NCBI GenBank assembly: GCA_009760855.2
Contig: WPIO01000035.1
Span: forward strand, 3,369,001 to 3,433,000
Length of the DNA: 64,000 nt
Direction: 5' to 3'
Origin: Cristatella mucedo
Lineage: Eukaryota > Bryozoa > Phylactolaemata > Cristatellidae
The stretch's first letter is position 1. Every line of letters starts with the position of its first letter. The notes under the pieces were generated by a model. It made no database searches, had not been told where the DNA came from, and was given only the letters and a program-made list of their open reading frames with translations. Shown in pieces: positions 21,025 through 33,850 of the stretch. The translations under genes were made by a program, and so were the position numbers.

Positions 21025-22689
21025 AAGCTACATGCAGTCGCTGCAATTAACAAGGTGTCCCTTTGTCAACCGACATAATTTTATCCACTTCAATGCTTCC
21101 AAGTGAAGCTAAACACAAGTGGAACAGGATGAACTGAGAACGAGACCATGTAGAGGAAGACGCTTTATAGCGCGGGCGCAATGAGAAGTTATCAGAAGTC
21201 TGGGTCTTACCTAGTTATATACAGTCGCACTTAGAAATGCCAAGATTATGAGTGGGCACAAAACTCAGGTTGTAAGGAAGCTGTTTTTCTAGAAAGTACT
21301 ACAGGCGCTCTACTAATTATCAGCTGCGAGGCAAAAGAAGGGTCGAAGACAGCAACGTTAGATTCACGATGTCTTTTGAAAAGTAGCTCTTTTAATGATA
21401 TCTAACACACTTGCAAATTTTCCGCGGTCGCCAATTAAGTTAGAGGGTGCAGTACTAGCTGGAGCTATTAAAAAGCTCACTTTAGTGTAAAACCGACACC
21501 TGGAAGTGCTGCTTTTAACTCATTCTACTTTGCAAATTAGATGCACTCGTCTTGCATCGTTCGTGACGCGCCGCTCTGCTGCGTCATCTAGTCCGATTCT
21601 GCACGCTTTGATGAGCTGACGTAAATGTCTGTATAGCTTCAGACAAATCCCAAGTTCAGCCTCACTCCTCAAGGTCTTGCTTGCTCCCGGTGTTGTTGTA
21701 ACATTTAATATAAGGGGACCTCTGTTTCTCTATGAAATGAAGGTGAGCTCTAAATTTTTTCTAATTATAATCCTGCTGATGAGAAGCAATTTTGTCTGTT
21801 TGGTGTTCATACATTTCATGACTTACCTGTCATGCTACCTTCCTAAGTAAGTCTTTCCTAACGACAATACGCTTTCTCTCGTGCAGCCAATCTTCGAATG
21901 ATCTCACCATATTTTACTGCAATTTCATGACTCCAAATTCAATTAATTATTATATAAATTCAGTTCTGCATCTCGTATTAGTTGCTGTGCTTAAAGGCCA
22001 TTGATTGGTGATTGGTCACCAAAAACTGATTCAGATTTAGTGTCCTATGTGAAAGTCTCCATCTAATAAAATAATGAGTGTCTTTTTGAGCTGTCACACA
22101 AAAGTACAAGGATGCTTCTGTGCGTGTGTTTAGTAAGAATGCTGGTGTATCTTAGAGAAAAACTGTAGTGCTAGATTAATTAAAGGTCGCGTTGTTCCTG
22201 TACATAGATACTAGAAAATTTTGACATTATAATGAAGCTGAGAACCCGGGCAATTTTGACCGGTCGAGGAGCGACGAATGAAGACGAATAACAGTAAATA
22301 ACTAATGTTTTTGCATCGGTACCAGAGACAAATCTACGTACAAGATACAACATTTTCTACAGAGCAACTAAGACATTTCCGAGCCTAATGATTGCTGTGG
22401 TGATCTATCCTGTCGGTTTTTTCCACAGTCTTCCTCAGAAGCTTTGAAATAATTATTATATTGCATTTTAAATTGACATCCTCCCTAGAGTATTTTACCT
22501 CTGTTCTTTGGTCAGCCTCGATCTCACACTCCATTCGCGCCACTATTTATCTATTGTAGATGTAGATCTCCCAACCTAGAAATACTACTAGGCCTGGAGA
22601 CTTCATGCAAATAATTTTCCTAATGAAATACAGAGAGTTACTGCATTCCCGTATAGCTAACATAACCAATTTGCCATTAGCTTCGCGTG
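21025..22689. other. No recognisable feature
   Basis: AT-rich, with no open frame of 60 codons or more and no repeat family recognised. Confidence 0.4.
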
Positions 22690-23225
22690 CTGTCCCAGCA
22701 TCATTCGGATAAACCGTTTGCCAGGTTTATCAGGGAAAAGTCGGAAAAAGACCGGACGGACTTATGCTAGGTCCTTTCCGTCTGCCATTTGCAGTTCCTA
22801 CACAATACACTGGCAAGAGAATTTTCAGACCAGGCTAGCCCCAGCATGTCCAAACTTTAATCTATAATGCGAGTCAAGCTCAAGTTTTTGAGTTGATTAC
22901 TTGCAGAGTCGGCATCGATGAAAGTATATCACGACCTCAGGAATTCTAACCTTGGTAATTGTCTTATCAGATGCTCTTCTGAATCTCGCTTTCGACGCCA
23001 TTGATCACGGAAGCACATGTTGGCTTGCTTGGCATACCAGGCACTGGGCTATAATGGTCAGGGTCCTATCCCAGTGAGAAAATTCAGAAAGCAGATGTTA
23101 ACGCCCAATAGGTATCCACTGAGTCTTTTAAGTATGCATGCACAGGGATCCGATTTAGATCCCCTTATTTGCGCGACGAGCACTCTCCCTCATGCCATTG
23201 CACTCATCTAGAAAAGCTTTAATTT
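22690..23225 (+). mobile_element. Old L2-like relic (RT region)
   Basis: Degraded RT sequence: CTTGCAGAGTCGGCATCGATG matches the STESAL region, TCGACGCCATTGATCACGG the catalytic FDTIDH region, and GGGTCCTATCCCAGTGAGA the RSYLSG region. There are many indels and no open frame. Confidence 0.6.
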
Positions 23226-23369
23226 TACAAGAACGGCACGCACTTGTAATGGCTCTTTGATTTCACGTTGTCTTCAACATCAAAAAACTTTCGAACATCG
23301 AACCCTGTCAGTAACCTTGGAGGTAGTAGCACTGACAATCACAGCTCTATGGCTGCAAACCTTTTCTAC

Positions 23370-24480
23370 TTGATGATTAAGCCAACTGCATAGTCATGGA
23401 CGGTTGTCATCAATACTTGCAGTGAGGAAGCATAGAGAATTCGACGTGCTCGAGGTCTAGAAAGGATCGAAGCAAAAATACAACTGAGTGTCATCTGCAT
23501 TGAAGTGAAACTTTAACTTCTGCCTGGCAATCGCGTCTGCAAGAGGGAGAGTATAAACCGTGAAAAGAACCAGACCAACCACAGGGTCCAGATGTACGCC
23601 ATACTTCAGTGCTTCTTCTTCGGATGATCTTTTCCATTCACATCAATACTGTGAAGTCACCCATTGAGATAGGACTTAAGCAATTGAATTGCAGTGTCAG
23701 TGATGCCCAGGCAAGGTGAGAGGCGCTCGAGAAGGAACTGATAATTGATAGTATCAAAGTCTGCCGAAAGATCAAGCAAAAAAAGCAAATAAACCTTACC
23801 TAGGTCTGCATTCCTATGAATGTTGTTAGACATCCAAAACAATGCTGAATCTGTGGAGTGGTTAGCTCTAAAATCAGACTTGCTAAAAACACACTAGCTA
23901 GGTTGAAGTTTAGATGTATGAGTTCAGCTGGTCTGCCACGACTCGTTCCAGCGTTTTTCATAGGAACAGTAGAAGGAAGACTGGGCAGAAGTTGTTCAAT
24001 TTCTCTCTGTCTCGTGCTGCTTTTTGAGTAGCAGCCTGACTACAACCTATTTGAAATGTTCTGGAACATGACTTGAGGCTAATGACATAGTTATTGTATT
24101 ATATATGCATGGCAGTAGCAGATCTAAGCATCATAGAGGCACGACAGTGGGGGTAGGGTCTAGAGGACTAGGGTTTTTCTTTGTTTGGGATCTGAACTTC
24201 AGGATTAGGTCACTCGTTCATCTTTTAACGTGGACATTGATGTGCTGTTCGGAGTTGAGCTACTGTATTTCAGAGGGGATGCTGCTACCCTAGGGATGGA
24301 CTCCCTGATCTTGCCTTTCTTGTTGACTAAGAAACTAGAAAAGCGATTGACTAGATCCTCGCAAGGACCGCTAGGTAGCTCTGCTCTCATTCCAGTTACT
24401 GATTGCAGGAAAAACGTATCTACACGTTTAATCACGGCAGTACCGAATGGATGCGCTTGAGGACAGCAGGCCAAACCTTG
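23370..24480 (-). mobile_element. L2-like retrotransposon relic (linker to RT)
   Basis: Antisense remains of the RT, including LLDLSADFDTIN and LSPCLGITDTAIQ on the reverse strand at 23657-23842. Linker sequence follows (PCEDLVNRFSSFL, KIRESIP) at 24205-24489. It is heavily shifted and internally deleted, and no 3' tail remains. Confidence 0.75.
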
Positions 24481-24719
24481 GCAGTGCAATTTTATCTTCC
24501 TCGCAATTAATGACTGTGAAAGAAGTTTCGAATCGGGAGCAGCAGTTGCAGAGATTAACTACAAGAGAAGTTCTCCTACATTATTCGAATGTAAAATGAG
24601 GTTCCCAGCATTGATCCTCGACAGGCATGCTGAAGAATGCTTTCTTGAATTCTCGCACCTTAACAAATGGTTTCATGGAGTACTTCGCCCTTGGCTTGAT
24701 AAAATTGTTAAAACTGTTT

Positions 24720-24905
24720 GGTGAGCCGTGATGGCACACTAGATAAGGTGGTTGCTTTTTGCGACCTCGGTCCCGAGATCCCGAGATCGTGGATTTGAAT
24801 CTTGCAGTGGACAATCCTTTATAGCCGCTGAAAGCGGTAATAAAAGCCATAAATACTGTTCTATCGCTATATCAGAGAAGCTGTTGATTTAGCTAGTCTT
24901 TAATA
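24720..24905 (+). mobile_element. SINE1, near full length
   Basis: It begins GTGAGCCGTGATGGCACAC with an intact A box. The anticodon-arm region contains a small duplication (CCCGAGAT twice), the B box is worn (GATTTGAATCTTG), and the body ends TGATTTAGCTAGTC. Confidence 0.75.
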
Positions 24906-27874
24906 AAAACACAACGAAATACAGCTAATGGCCGAAAGCAGCCTCTTTATGTAATTTCAATCTAATATGGCCATTTAACATTCTATAATACTAAATTAGC
25001 ACAAAATAAAACATTTTTTTGGGCAACAGTAATCTTTTCCTTTTATTGATACTACTTGCTATTATTACGTCCACCAATTGCTGTGATTCCGGGAATGCAC
25101 AGTGCCTACTATAATGAGGCACTTGATGTGAACACGACGCTGGTATCAAAACTAGAAAAATTACAAAATATAATAGCCCTGACCAAGGAAGCAAACATTT
25201 GTATGAATCAGTAGATACTTTCAATTTATTTGTTATGAAAATGGCTAGAAACTATACACTTTGTGTGCAAGGCGAGAAATCAACTGAAATGTATCAGCTA
25301 CTATTTTCAAAGAGCAGTAATAATTTAAAAAAGTCAGGCAGGATGATCTGGCTAAATTCGTATGTACGCAAAATCCTAATGGATAAGCCCAGTTCAAAAT
25401 ACATAATTTTGGCTTAATGAATTCATTTGAAAATGAGATAACAGCTGTGTTTAGGTGACCTAAACTTTGGTTTTTAGAGTGGTTTAAATGTCTTAAGGTA
25501 TTTTCTAGTTCTACAAAGCTTCGGCGACTTTTGGGAGTGGCATAGAAACCTGCGTGAAATGTTAGATACAGTAAAGACACACCATATTATCAAGATAAGT
25601 AGCGTCATCAAGCCTAAGATGGAGGAAACTAAGCAAAGCAAACAAATTGAATCAACGATCAAGCCGATATTCATTTCACTCTGAAGCGTGTCGCAGCTCA
25701 CAACACAGCAACCTTTCTAATGGTATTTTTACGCCCACTCCCTTTCCTGTTGCAATGTGTTGAAATCGCAGCTGGCTGTGAATGAGTAGTCTGGGCCTAA
25801 GGCGGGCTCATAAAAGAAATTAAGCGTAGTGACTGGCAAACCGTTCTCCGAGGGTTGTGTAAATTAGTTTTATTATGTAGAAGCAGCTTAGCCCAAAGTA
25901 TTTATCGCCATGCATCGTCACGTAAAAGAAGGGGTCAGTGCCCGCAAAGTACGGTGGTTTTTCTGCATTAAACTACATGAATTTAACGCAAAATAAGCAC
26001 GGCTGAGGTAGAAAAATCTTCCTACGCAAAAAAATGCAGGCAGTGCAATGCAGAGGTTCTCAGTCTCTAAATCCACTAAACCAATGCGACTAAGAGGGTG
26101 TGAAGCTGGTGAGTTTTCTTTATCAATGCACTCAAAGCAAAGCGGCTTTCGCTGCCCTTAAGCTAGCAATACGATTTTTATTTCACGCAACAAGGAGAAA
26201 GTGAGACGACGCTCATCTAACTCGCAATGGCAGTCAAGAAAGTTGTGAGCACAAAGTAAGGAGTCGCTCAGGACGGCTAGAAAGAATGCACCACAGTCGG
26301 AAGCAGGAAAGTAGATGCTGTCGCGTAGGAATTGTGGAAGTGGATTTCACAGTCACCGCCACAGAACCTGCAGTGTAAAAGCTACTTTAAATCGGAATCA
26401 AGCGATGATACCCCACATGGAAAGATGCTACGTGCCAAAGAGGGAAGCCAATGAAGTCACTTGAGCTGATGTAATTGTCTGAGCATCCGAGAAGTGAAGA
26501 GACCTAGCTGGTGCAAAACAAGACAACGACAATTAATTCTGCAGATCAGCCGACACTCAGCTCTCGTTCACTGGCGGCAGGCATGGAGTCGTGAGTCGAG
26601 ATCAATAGCTGCTCTGTCCCACCTCGGCAGGAGCCTCTCGCCACAGGGAGGTATAGATGCACGCATCCAGTGCTCGTCTTCTAACTTATGGCCACAGAGC
26701 ACACCCATCGGATCACAATTCTCCTCGAAGTGGTTTTGGGCTGCAGCTTGTAGTCTCTGGTCGATGTCCGCCATAGAAATATGCCACAATTAATTACCAA
26801 ATTAGTCTTTAAATGTAAATTTTGAATCATGCTGAGAAGATTGGTTCAACAATCTAATTTTACTTTAAGGTGCATTTCGAAAGACGAACTTATAATTTAT
26901 GGTGTATGCAGTTATGACGATTTCATTGAAATTATATGAAAGTGAAAATTTAAATGTAGCTTAAGCTTAGCAGTTGTGTTCTTATGGCTATTCCTCTGGC
27001 AGCTCATAAGTTAATGTTGTAGCGGTCAGTCTTCGGGATTATGACTATCGCTATCGATCGTAAGCATACGTACGGCAGGTCCATAATCCTGGAATTTTGG
27101 GGTTCTGCTTAGTTTAAGCGGGTAGGACTAGTTGGCCCCATGTCAAGTGCATTCCTTGGCTGCTAACCAGCAACTAACCGGCCCAAAATGAGCATTCGCT
27201 TTGGTAACCAGTTGTGGCTGGGTGTACTTTATTCGAACACCTGTCACGAATTTCGCAGTGGCACAGCAGAGCGTTGGCGGACAGACACTACAGGTGAGTC
27301 ACAGGTATAATCAGGCAGCCAGGTACCACCTGGTATCATTATTAGTCACTTAGTCAAAAACCTGGGGGAAGCATAGAAAAAGCCAACGTGACTAGGTTGA
27401 CCTGGTATGTCCCGGTTGGGGGCGGGGAACGCACGTAGCATTGGTGGCTGAGCGGCAGCACACAGTGAAGACACACCAGCTTTATTCCTGATGATACAAG
27501 TGACTCTCTTGAGGCAGCAGCATCGCATTTTTTGTAGGATAAATTGACTCAGACTGAGCACTGAATAGCCTCAGGGCCCTTCCCGATCTTGCCGACCAGG
27601 CAGAGTCCGGTCTATTCGCGGCCAGATCTGATCTAAAGTACAAGATGGCAGGATTTCTTCTGAGACTCTCAGGGTCAACCGCCAAGGCTACAAATCCGTA
27701 CAGCGCATTTAAACTTATTACGACAAGCATTCGAGCAACGATGAGTGCAAACTGGGTCAAGGAGGCGCTATTCGGTTGTATGCAATGGTCGTCTAAGGAG
27801 CCGGAAAAGTGTGAGGTAACCAAGGGCTCCGTGCATGACGCGCGTATTTTCCCAATTTTATAATCTCCTTGCCA
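24906..27874. other. Mostly no recognisable feature
   Basis: Only a doubtful L2-like relic at 26430-26530. The remaining frames are short. Confidence 0.4.
26430..26530 (-). mobile_element. Possible short L2-like relic
   Basis: Weak antisense resemblance to the post-RT region (AAGCCAATGAAGTCACTTGAG and CTAGCTGGTGCAAAACAAG). Low confidence because it is short and diverged. Confidence 0.25.
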
Positions 27875-28660
27875 ATATAATCACCAAGGACAATCTAGGC
27901 TTTAATTTCTATGCAGATGACAATAACACGAACATCAAAACGTGATTAGATCTCAACTTGGTGTCTACTATGTCCTATGTCAGAGACTCTCAACTGATTT
28001 CTGCATATAGTACTGACGTTAACAACTTGATGGCATCTGACTTTCTCAATTTGAACGACTATACAACTAATTTTCTACTGATAGGAAAAGTAGAATTTCA
28101 CAAGAAACCGAAAAGCCTGGCCCTAAAATTAGCTCAACCACCATATTTCCAGCAGCTTTAGCACGAAATCTAGATGGTAGCTTCGAAACGATTCTCCACT
28201 AGACAAAACCATCTGTACCACAATAGATTCCGCCTACTGTCAGCTGAAGAAATCGACAGTTTAGTCCTCCTACCAGATGGGGATACCGCATTCAAGCTGA
28301 TAGACATCCAAGATGATTGATGCATTTTTACAACACTTCTCGACTTCCGTAGCTCATCACTCAAACGAATTCTTGCGTGTCGGCTAAGTCTCATGAAGAA
28401 CTCTGAAGTCCGGCTTGTCTGTCATGAACGTTGCAGTTGCCTGATTGAGCCACATCTCTCCAGTCTGCACTGGCTCCTCATCAAGCAGCTTACCGACTTA
28501 AAAAGTAAAGTATCTCACTTTCCCATCCCTTCATTCTGTTGCTCCAACATACCTATGCTGACGCCGTTCATGTTATTCTTAACCGTAATAACTGGCTTCC
28601 TTTACAGCATATTTAAAGTGCATGAACAGAGAATAAGTTCTCTTTCGTGCTCTATTTCTC
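27875..28660 (+). mobile_element. L2-like relic (RT end to 3' tail)
   Basis: It starts with sequence matching KDNLGFNFYADD, passes LNDYTTNFLL and CHERCSC ... LHWL, and ends with GTGCATGAACAGAGAATAAG as an eroded tail. It has many indels. Confidence 0.65.
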
Positions 28661-30657
28661 TTTTCTCTTTCGCTTCTTGCTCATCTGCAGATCAAGAGCT
28701 GACTTCAATGAGTGAGCTGAAACTTTCATCACGTTTCGAAGGATCGCTTCTCTTTGAACGGCACGGTCATCTAAAAGCAAGTCTCGAGTCCACTAAATGT
28801 CTCATGAATCTAGCTCCATCCATCTTTGCTGGCTTTGCAGGCGACACTTGAACAAAAAAAGGTCTCTCAAATCCAAACGCTCGAATATGGTAACGGTTCT
28901 GTGACCACACGAGGAAGGTGAAGATCTTTAGCAAGTGGCTGCTGTGCTCTGGATTTATGTACCTGAGCGCGCCTGACTAAACCGTTAAGAAGGTCTTGAA
29001 GCTACGCGTTCTTTGAGTCGCTCATTGGTCCTAGTGCTCGACGCTGACTTTAGCTATTGTGCACAGCCCCAAAAGAAATGATGAAAACTCCTACCTCCTT
29101 AATGGGTCTCATGTGAGCCACGTGGCACTGCACTTGTTGCTCTCAAGCAGCTGAGCGAACGGCTGTGTACCTGTCGGAAAGCACAACAAGTTGTTTCAGA
29201 GGTGTCGACAATAGCTCCCGTTTTCTCAGTGAGCCACTTCTATGACTCACTTTTACCTGTGCTTCGAAGCAGAGCTTCGACCAGTATTCCGTTGCATAAC
29301 TGCGGGGTGTAGCAAGCGGCGAATACGTCCGAAGTTTTTCGAAAGCGGAGCAGCCAAACGCTTTTAGACCCATAGGCATCGAGGAATTTGCATGCTTTTA
29401 AAGCAGCGGCGAGCTCAAGAACGAAAATAATTTAGATTGCTCAATTCAGAATTTCTCAGCCAGCCATCAAGCTGCTTGGTGATGATTAGCAGCAGATTAA
29501 GACCACTTACAGGGTTTTACTGGCACCGTCTGCTATCGTAGCCCTCTGGTGCATTGCCGCATTGATGCTGCCGACATTTCCTGCTGTATACTGCAAGGCT
29601 GCAGTTAATGCTAGAATCTGTATCTGGTGAAAGTGGAGTCATTGTAAACGTTCTATCGTATCACGTTCTAAACTGCTGCAAAATATGGCGCCGTGAGTCA
29701 GTGAATGCTCAAGCAACGGAATGGAACACTTCAAATCTTTATTCCCATGGGTGCTAGCCCAGGGATAAGGTGCTTGCCCAGTATAAGCAGAATCGTGCGT
29801 CCGAGTACTGCGGTGAGCAATCCTTTCTTGCAAATGGTGGTGATAGCTGGTGAAATTCTTCTGCTGCTCAATATATCAGGCTGTTAGATCAAGGAAACTT
29901 TTTATTTTAACAATGAAGTATTAACCTACTTTTCTTCCATATCTGGTCTGGTCCTCGCGACAATAGTGTTCGAAAGTAGCTACTGCCGCGTTTAGATTAG
30001 CAATCCTTCCTCTGCGGCCACTCAACTATAAAATAGCACTTGTGGTTCGGAGACTGATTATTGCATAAAATCAACTACTTGAACTCGAAGGCCTATGTGA
30101 AGCTTGAATGCAAACGATATTTTTTTGTTCAGCCTTGACAGTAGATCAGAACATGGGTATTTTCTATAGCAGGTCTACTATAAAAACTTGACCTTGATCT
30201 GTTTAGGTGCCGGTCGGACGTTATCTAGTATCCGTATTCTGAGTTTAGCTTTACTCATGAATTTTAGCACCGGCCGATTGGATTTCTAAGAGGTATTTTA
30301 CTTCATCAATGATGCTATGGCGGTAGCATCCATGGTTCACTGATGGTGACAACAATAAAGAATAGCAGATTATTGAGAATCGGCTTTGCAATAAATAAGA
30401 CAGCTGGATTTAATTAAAACAGACCAAGATCAACATCGTCGAAGGCAGACGCTGATTAGTGAGGCCACAAGCGCTTATGACTATGCAATATCTAGACTTT
30501 GGCACGACACAAATACAGTAACGACTAATGGAAATATGTATAACGAATAAAATTTAAAATATGAAGATTTATATTACATTTGGCACGATAGGAGAACTAG
30601 ATCGATTATTCTAAGATACATCATGTACAGCTGCATTTTATTTCATAAAATAACTGC
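28661..30657. other. Mostly no recognisable feature
   Basis: A degraded SINE1 at 29755-29893 is the only repeat recognised. Confidence 0.4.
29755..29893 (+). mobile_element. SINE1, degraded copy
   Basis: The body is recognisable (AAATGGTGGTGATAGCTGGTG, ATTCTTCTGCTGCT, GGCTGTTAGATCA). The head is weak. Confidence 0.45.
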
Positions 30658-31915
30658 TTAATAATAGGAATAATAACAATGCACTTGATAAAGCGCCCTC
30701 AGAGACCTTAATCTATTTCTAGGCGCTTTACATTTGCTGCAAAGGGACATGCAATTGAATGGTAAGTAAAATCATGCTTGAAAAACAAACAACATGAATA
30801 ACATGGTTAGGGGTGACATGCACAGGGTCAGCATGCAAATGTGATTAGTGGAAGCATGCACAGTGTCAGCACCCATAAGCACACGAGGGACGAATCGCAA
30901 TGACCCACTAAATGCTGCCCTAAATAGGTGTGTTTTTAAGCTTCTTTTAAATGAGGTCAGATCAGGGGATGTTCTGACGCAGGACGGGAGGGAGTTCCAG
31001 GCTTTGGGAGCATACGAACTAAATGCACGGTCTCCAAAGGATTTGAGGTTTGTACAAGGTATTTGTAGACTGTTGGATTCCGAAAAGCAGGTGGTACGAT
31101 GCTTGGCCTGATGGAGTAGTATATCTGACAGATAGGCTGGAGCTATAGAATGAAGGGACCTAAAAGTGAGCGACAAAACCTTGAAGTCAATCCGTCGCTT
31201 GACTGGTAGCCAGTGCAGGTCGGCGAGAAGTGGTGTAATGTGCAACTGCGACGCTCACGTAACACAAGCCTAGCTGCAGAGTTTTGCACCAGCTGCAATC
31301 GCCTGATCGCACATGCCGGTAGGCAAGTAGGCAGTGAGTTGCAGAAGTCGAGACGGGATGTCACGAATGCATGAACCAACTTAGATGTGCTATCCTTATC
31401 TAAAAAAGCCCGAAATTTAGCAATTATGAAGCTGAAAATAGGCAGATTTGACTGTGGAGCTGATACGGTCGTCTAACGAGAGGTTGCTTTGAAATATGAC
31501 ACCTAGATTTCGAGCTGATTCAAAAGGAGATATGCTGGCAGAGCCAATTTTGAGAGTCAGTCTTTCCAATCTCTGAATCACACTGGGTTTGCCCATAACT
31601 AGTAAGTTAGTTTTATTATCGTTTAGTTGTAGAAAATTTGCTGTCATCCATGTGGGGATGTTATCAACGTATGCAGCAAGTGAGTTGAGAGAATTTGAGG
31701 TGCTCGAAGGCTGGGAGGGATCAAAGCAAAGGTACAACTGAGTGTCATCCGCATAGAAGTGAAAGCCTAGATTGTGCTTGGCAATCACATCGGCAAGAGG
31801 GAGAGTATAAACTGTGAAAAGAACTGGACCTAGCACGGAGCCCTGAGGTACTCCATATTTCAGAGGTACTCCAGATGATCTTTGTCCATTCACGTCAATA
31901 CTCTGGAGTCTCCCA
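30658..31915 (-). mobile_element. L2-like retrotransposon, 5'-truncated
   Basis: Antisense copy with AAT repeats and tail at 30658-30735, the 3'UTR, then the post-RT region (30772-31379) and RT palm (31417-31893) including GVPQGSVLGP and an intact YADD. Two frameshifts, near 31245 and 31420, separate the open pieces. The 5' end stops within the sequence encoding GRLQS. Confidence 0.9.
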
Positions 31916-32344
31916 CTCTTAGCTCTCGCTTAGCACTCCAGTTCACAGGGCAATGAAACATTGTCTGCGTCTGGCTTTTCCGCTCAACATGGATTGATCG
32001 AAGGCTGTCTTCTCTTTCAAATCCTGTTGTTCTTTAAAAATTTACATATCGTTGTCGCCGCTGTAAGTGATACAATTCTAAAACTTTTGAATGATTCGTT
32101 AATTAAACTGATGTCGGAAGCGTAACCAAAATGACCCCACTGGTAACGAACAAAAAAGCTAGCTAGCAGCTCAGCACTAACACTGATCGGTTGAACAGGA
32201 CGCCCTTGACCGAGCAGCAAAATCTATTCTTCAGCTCGATCTGCAATTTTTATCAGCTCATATCGACGTCTCCTTCGTCTCTGAAACGATAAAATGCCGA
32301 AATGGCTACATAAGTTATTGTTCTACTGCACAATGTACTACACA

Positions 32345-32348
<4 letters not shown>
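31916..32348. other. No recognisable feature
   Basis: AT-rich flank between the L2-like 5' truncation point and the CA microsatellite. Confidence 0.4.
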
Positions 32349-32423
<75 letters not shown>

Positions 32424-32434
32424 ACACACACACA
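32349..32434. repeat. (CA)n microsatellite
   Basis: About 43 CA units with one interruption, grading into TA-, CA- and GA-rich simple sequence up to about 32575. Confidence 0.97.
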
Positions 32435-32520
32435 TATATACATATATACATTTAATAAAGGTATAGACACACACACATATATATTTCTATGTATATATAG
32501 ACAAAAAGAGAGAGAGAGAG

Positions 32521-32551
<31 letters not shown>

Positions 32552-33090
32552 ATACATATGTATATATATATTTATTGTATTCTAACAATACAGTTATAAT
32601 AGTGCAGTTCTGCTATATATTTTAATCGGCAACATTTACTGTTTGGCTCTCGTTTGGACATGTGTCGCCATTCTGAAAGATACAAATGCCCATATCAAAT
32701 TTGGCCCAATCGGCTCAATCTGACTCATTCCAGAGGCTCAAACCTTTGAGACGGGACGCAATCGGCTGCCGACCACTCTGCTGCCTGACGGCTATCAGCT
32801 GCGGCTGGTGGCTGCGCCGGCGATACTCAGCGGCTTCGCGTTCGCTAGGAAATGGCACCGACGCACGATAGAGAGCAGGGGGGGGGGGGCGGCCGAGCGG
32901 CGGTAATGCCTGCGGCATTCCCTCGCGCATGCGCACATCTCGCGCTGCGCTCGAGCTCCAAGCGCCGGGGGAAGCGAGAGATTGGCCGCACGGCTCGCTT
33001 TCGCCATTTGCGCCCGATCCGACGAGTCAACCGCCTCAGCTGAATCCCGCGGCTTCGCGCGGCACCGCCGTTTGTGAGGCTTGCAAGCGC

Positions 33091-33122
33091 TTTTTCACAT
33101 CCCTCTCTCGGGATGTGAAAAA
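33091..33122. other. Perfect 13-bp hairpin
   Basis: TTTTTCACATCCC, a TCTCTC loop, then its exact complement. It lies within the CpG-rich island. Confidence 0.8.
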
Positions 33123-33747
33123 GGGCAGGTGGGGCGGGCCGATCGCACCTGCTGAGACAAAAGATAGGCATGCCGCACGACTTATGCTTGCTCGCCACGC
33201 CGGTTCGTCGCGGGTTGGACTCCTCGACAGCGGTCGGCTTAGGGCGGGCGGCCAGCCAGCCGGTCGGCGCGAACGTGGCGGCGCACTGCCGCCCGTGGCT
33301 GCTGTCCATGAGACCTGCTCCCGATCTAGCAGCGATGGCGGCGAGCGCCGCGCCATCGCCGAGGAAGCCGACCTGAGTCCGCTCTGGCCGCATCCGCGCG
33401 AGCACTTCCACGATGAGCTCTCTTCTCGGTGCGTCTGCGCGCGGCATTTGCCTCCTGCCAGCCAAGCTCCGTCTGCGCGCTCGCTCACCCGCCGCCGCCG
33501 CCGCAGGCTCGGCCGAGGGCGCACCTGCGGCGGCGGCGCCGTCGGTCCTTCACATCTTTCGCCAGCTGCCATGCCAGCGAGCCAACAGCTTAGGCGGACG
33601 CCGTCAAGTCAGCTGGCATGCAATTTCGCTTTGGCATTTGAAAATAAAAGGAATTCCTCAGCGAGACACATGCGCTGGGCACCGACACCCAGCAACGGCA
33701 GGCGCTGCCGGAGAGAGCAGCGTGAAAGCAATTTGAGCAGACCGAGA

Positions 33748-33785
33748 AGCCGCGAGACCAGCGGGCTTTCGCTGGTCTCGCGGCT
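33748..33785. other. Perfect 16-bp hairpin
   Basis: AGCCGCGAGACCAGCG, a GGCTTT loop, then its exact complement. Same island, with the same 6-base loop length as the hairpin at 33091. Confidence 0.8.
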
Positions 33786-33850
33786 CGTCCCCACCCGAGC
33801 AGCGAGCCGCCAGCGGTTAGAACGTAACGGAACGTGATACTTTAAGTAGT

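Larger units (their letters stand above)
32690..33850. other. CpG-rich promoter-like island
   Basis: An abruptly GC- and CpG-rich block between AT-rich flanks, containing GCGCATGCGC (32925-32934), the core of the NRF-1 binding palindrome, and a run of G at 32879-32889. Open frames here overlap on both strands, as expected from composition. No gene can be modelled with confidence. Confidence 0.4.
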
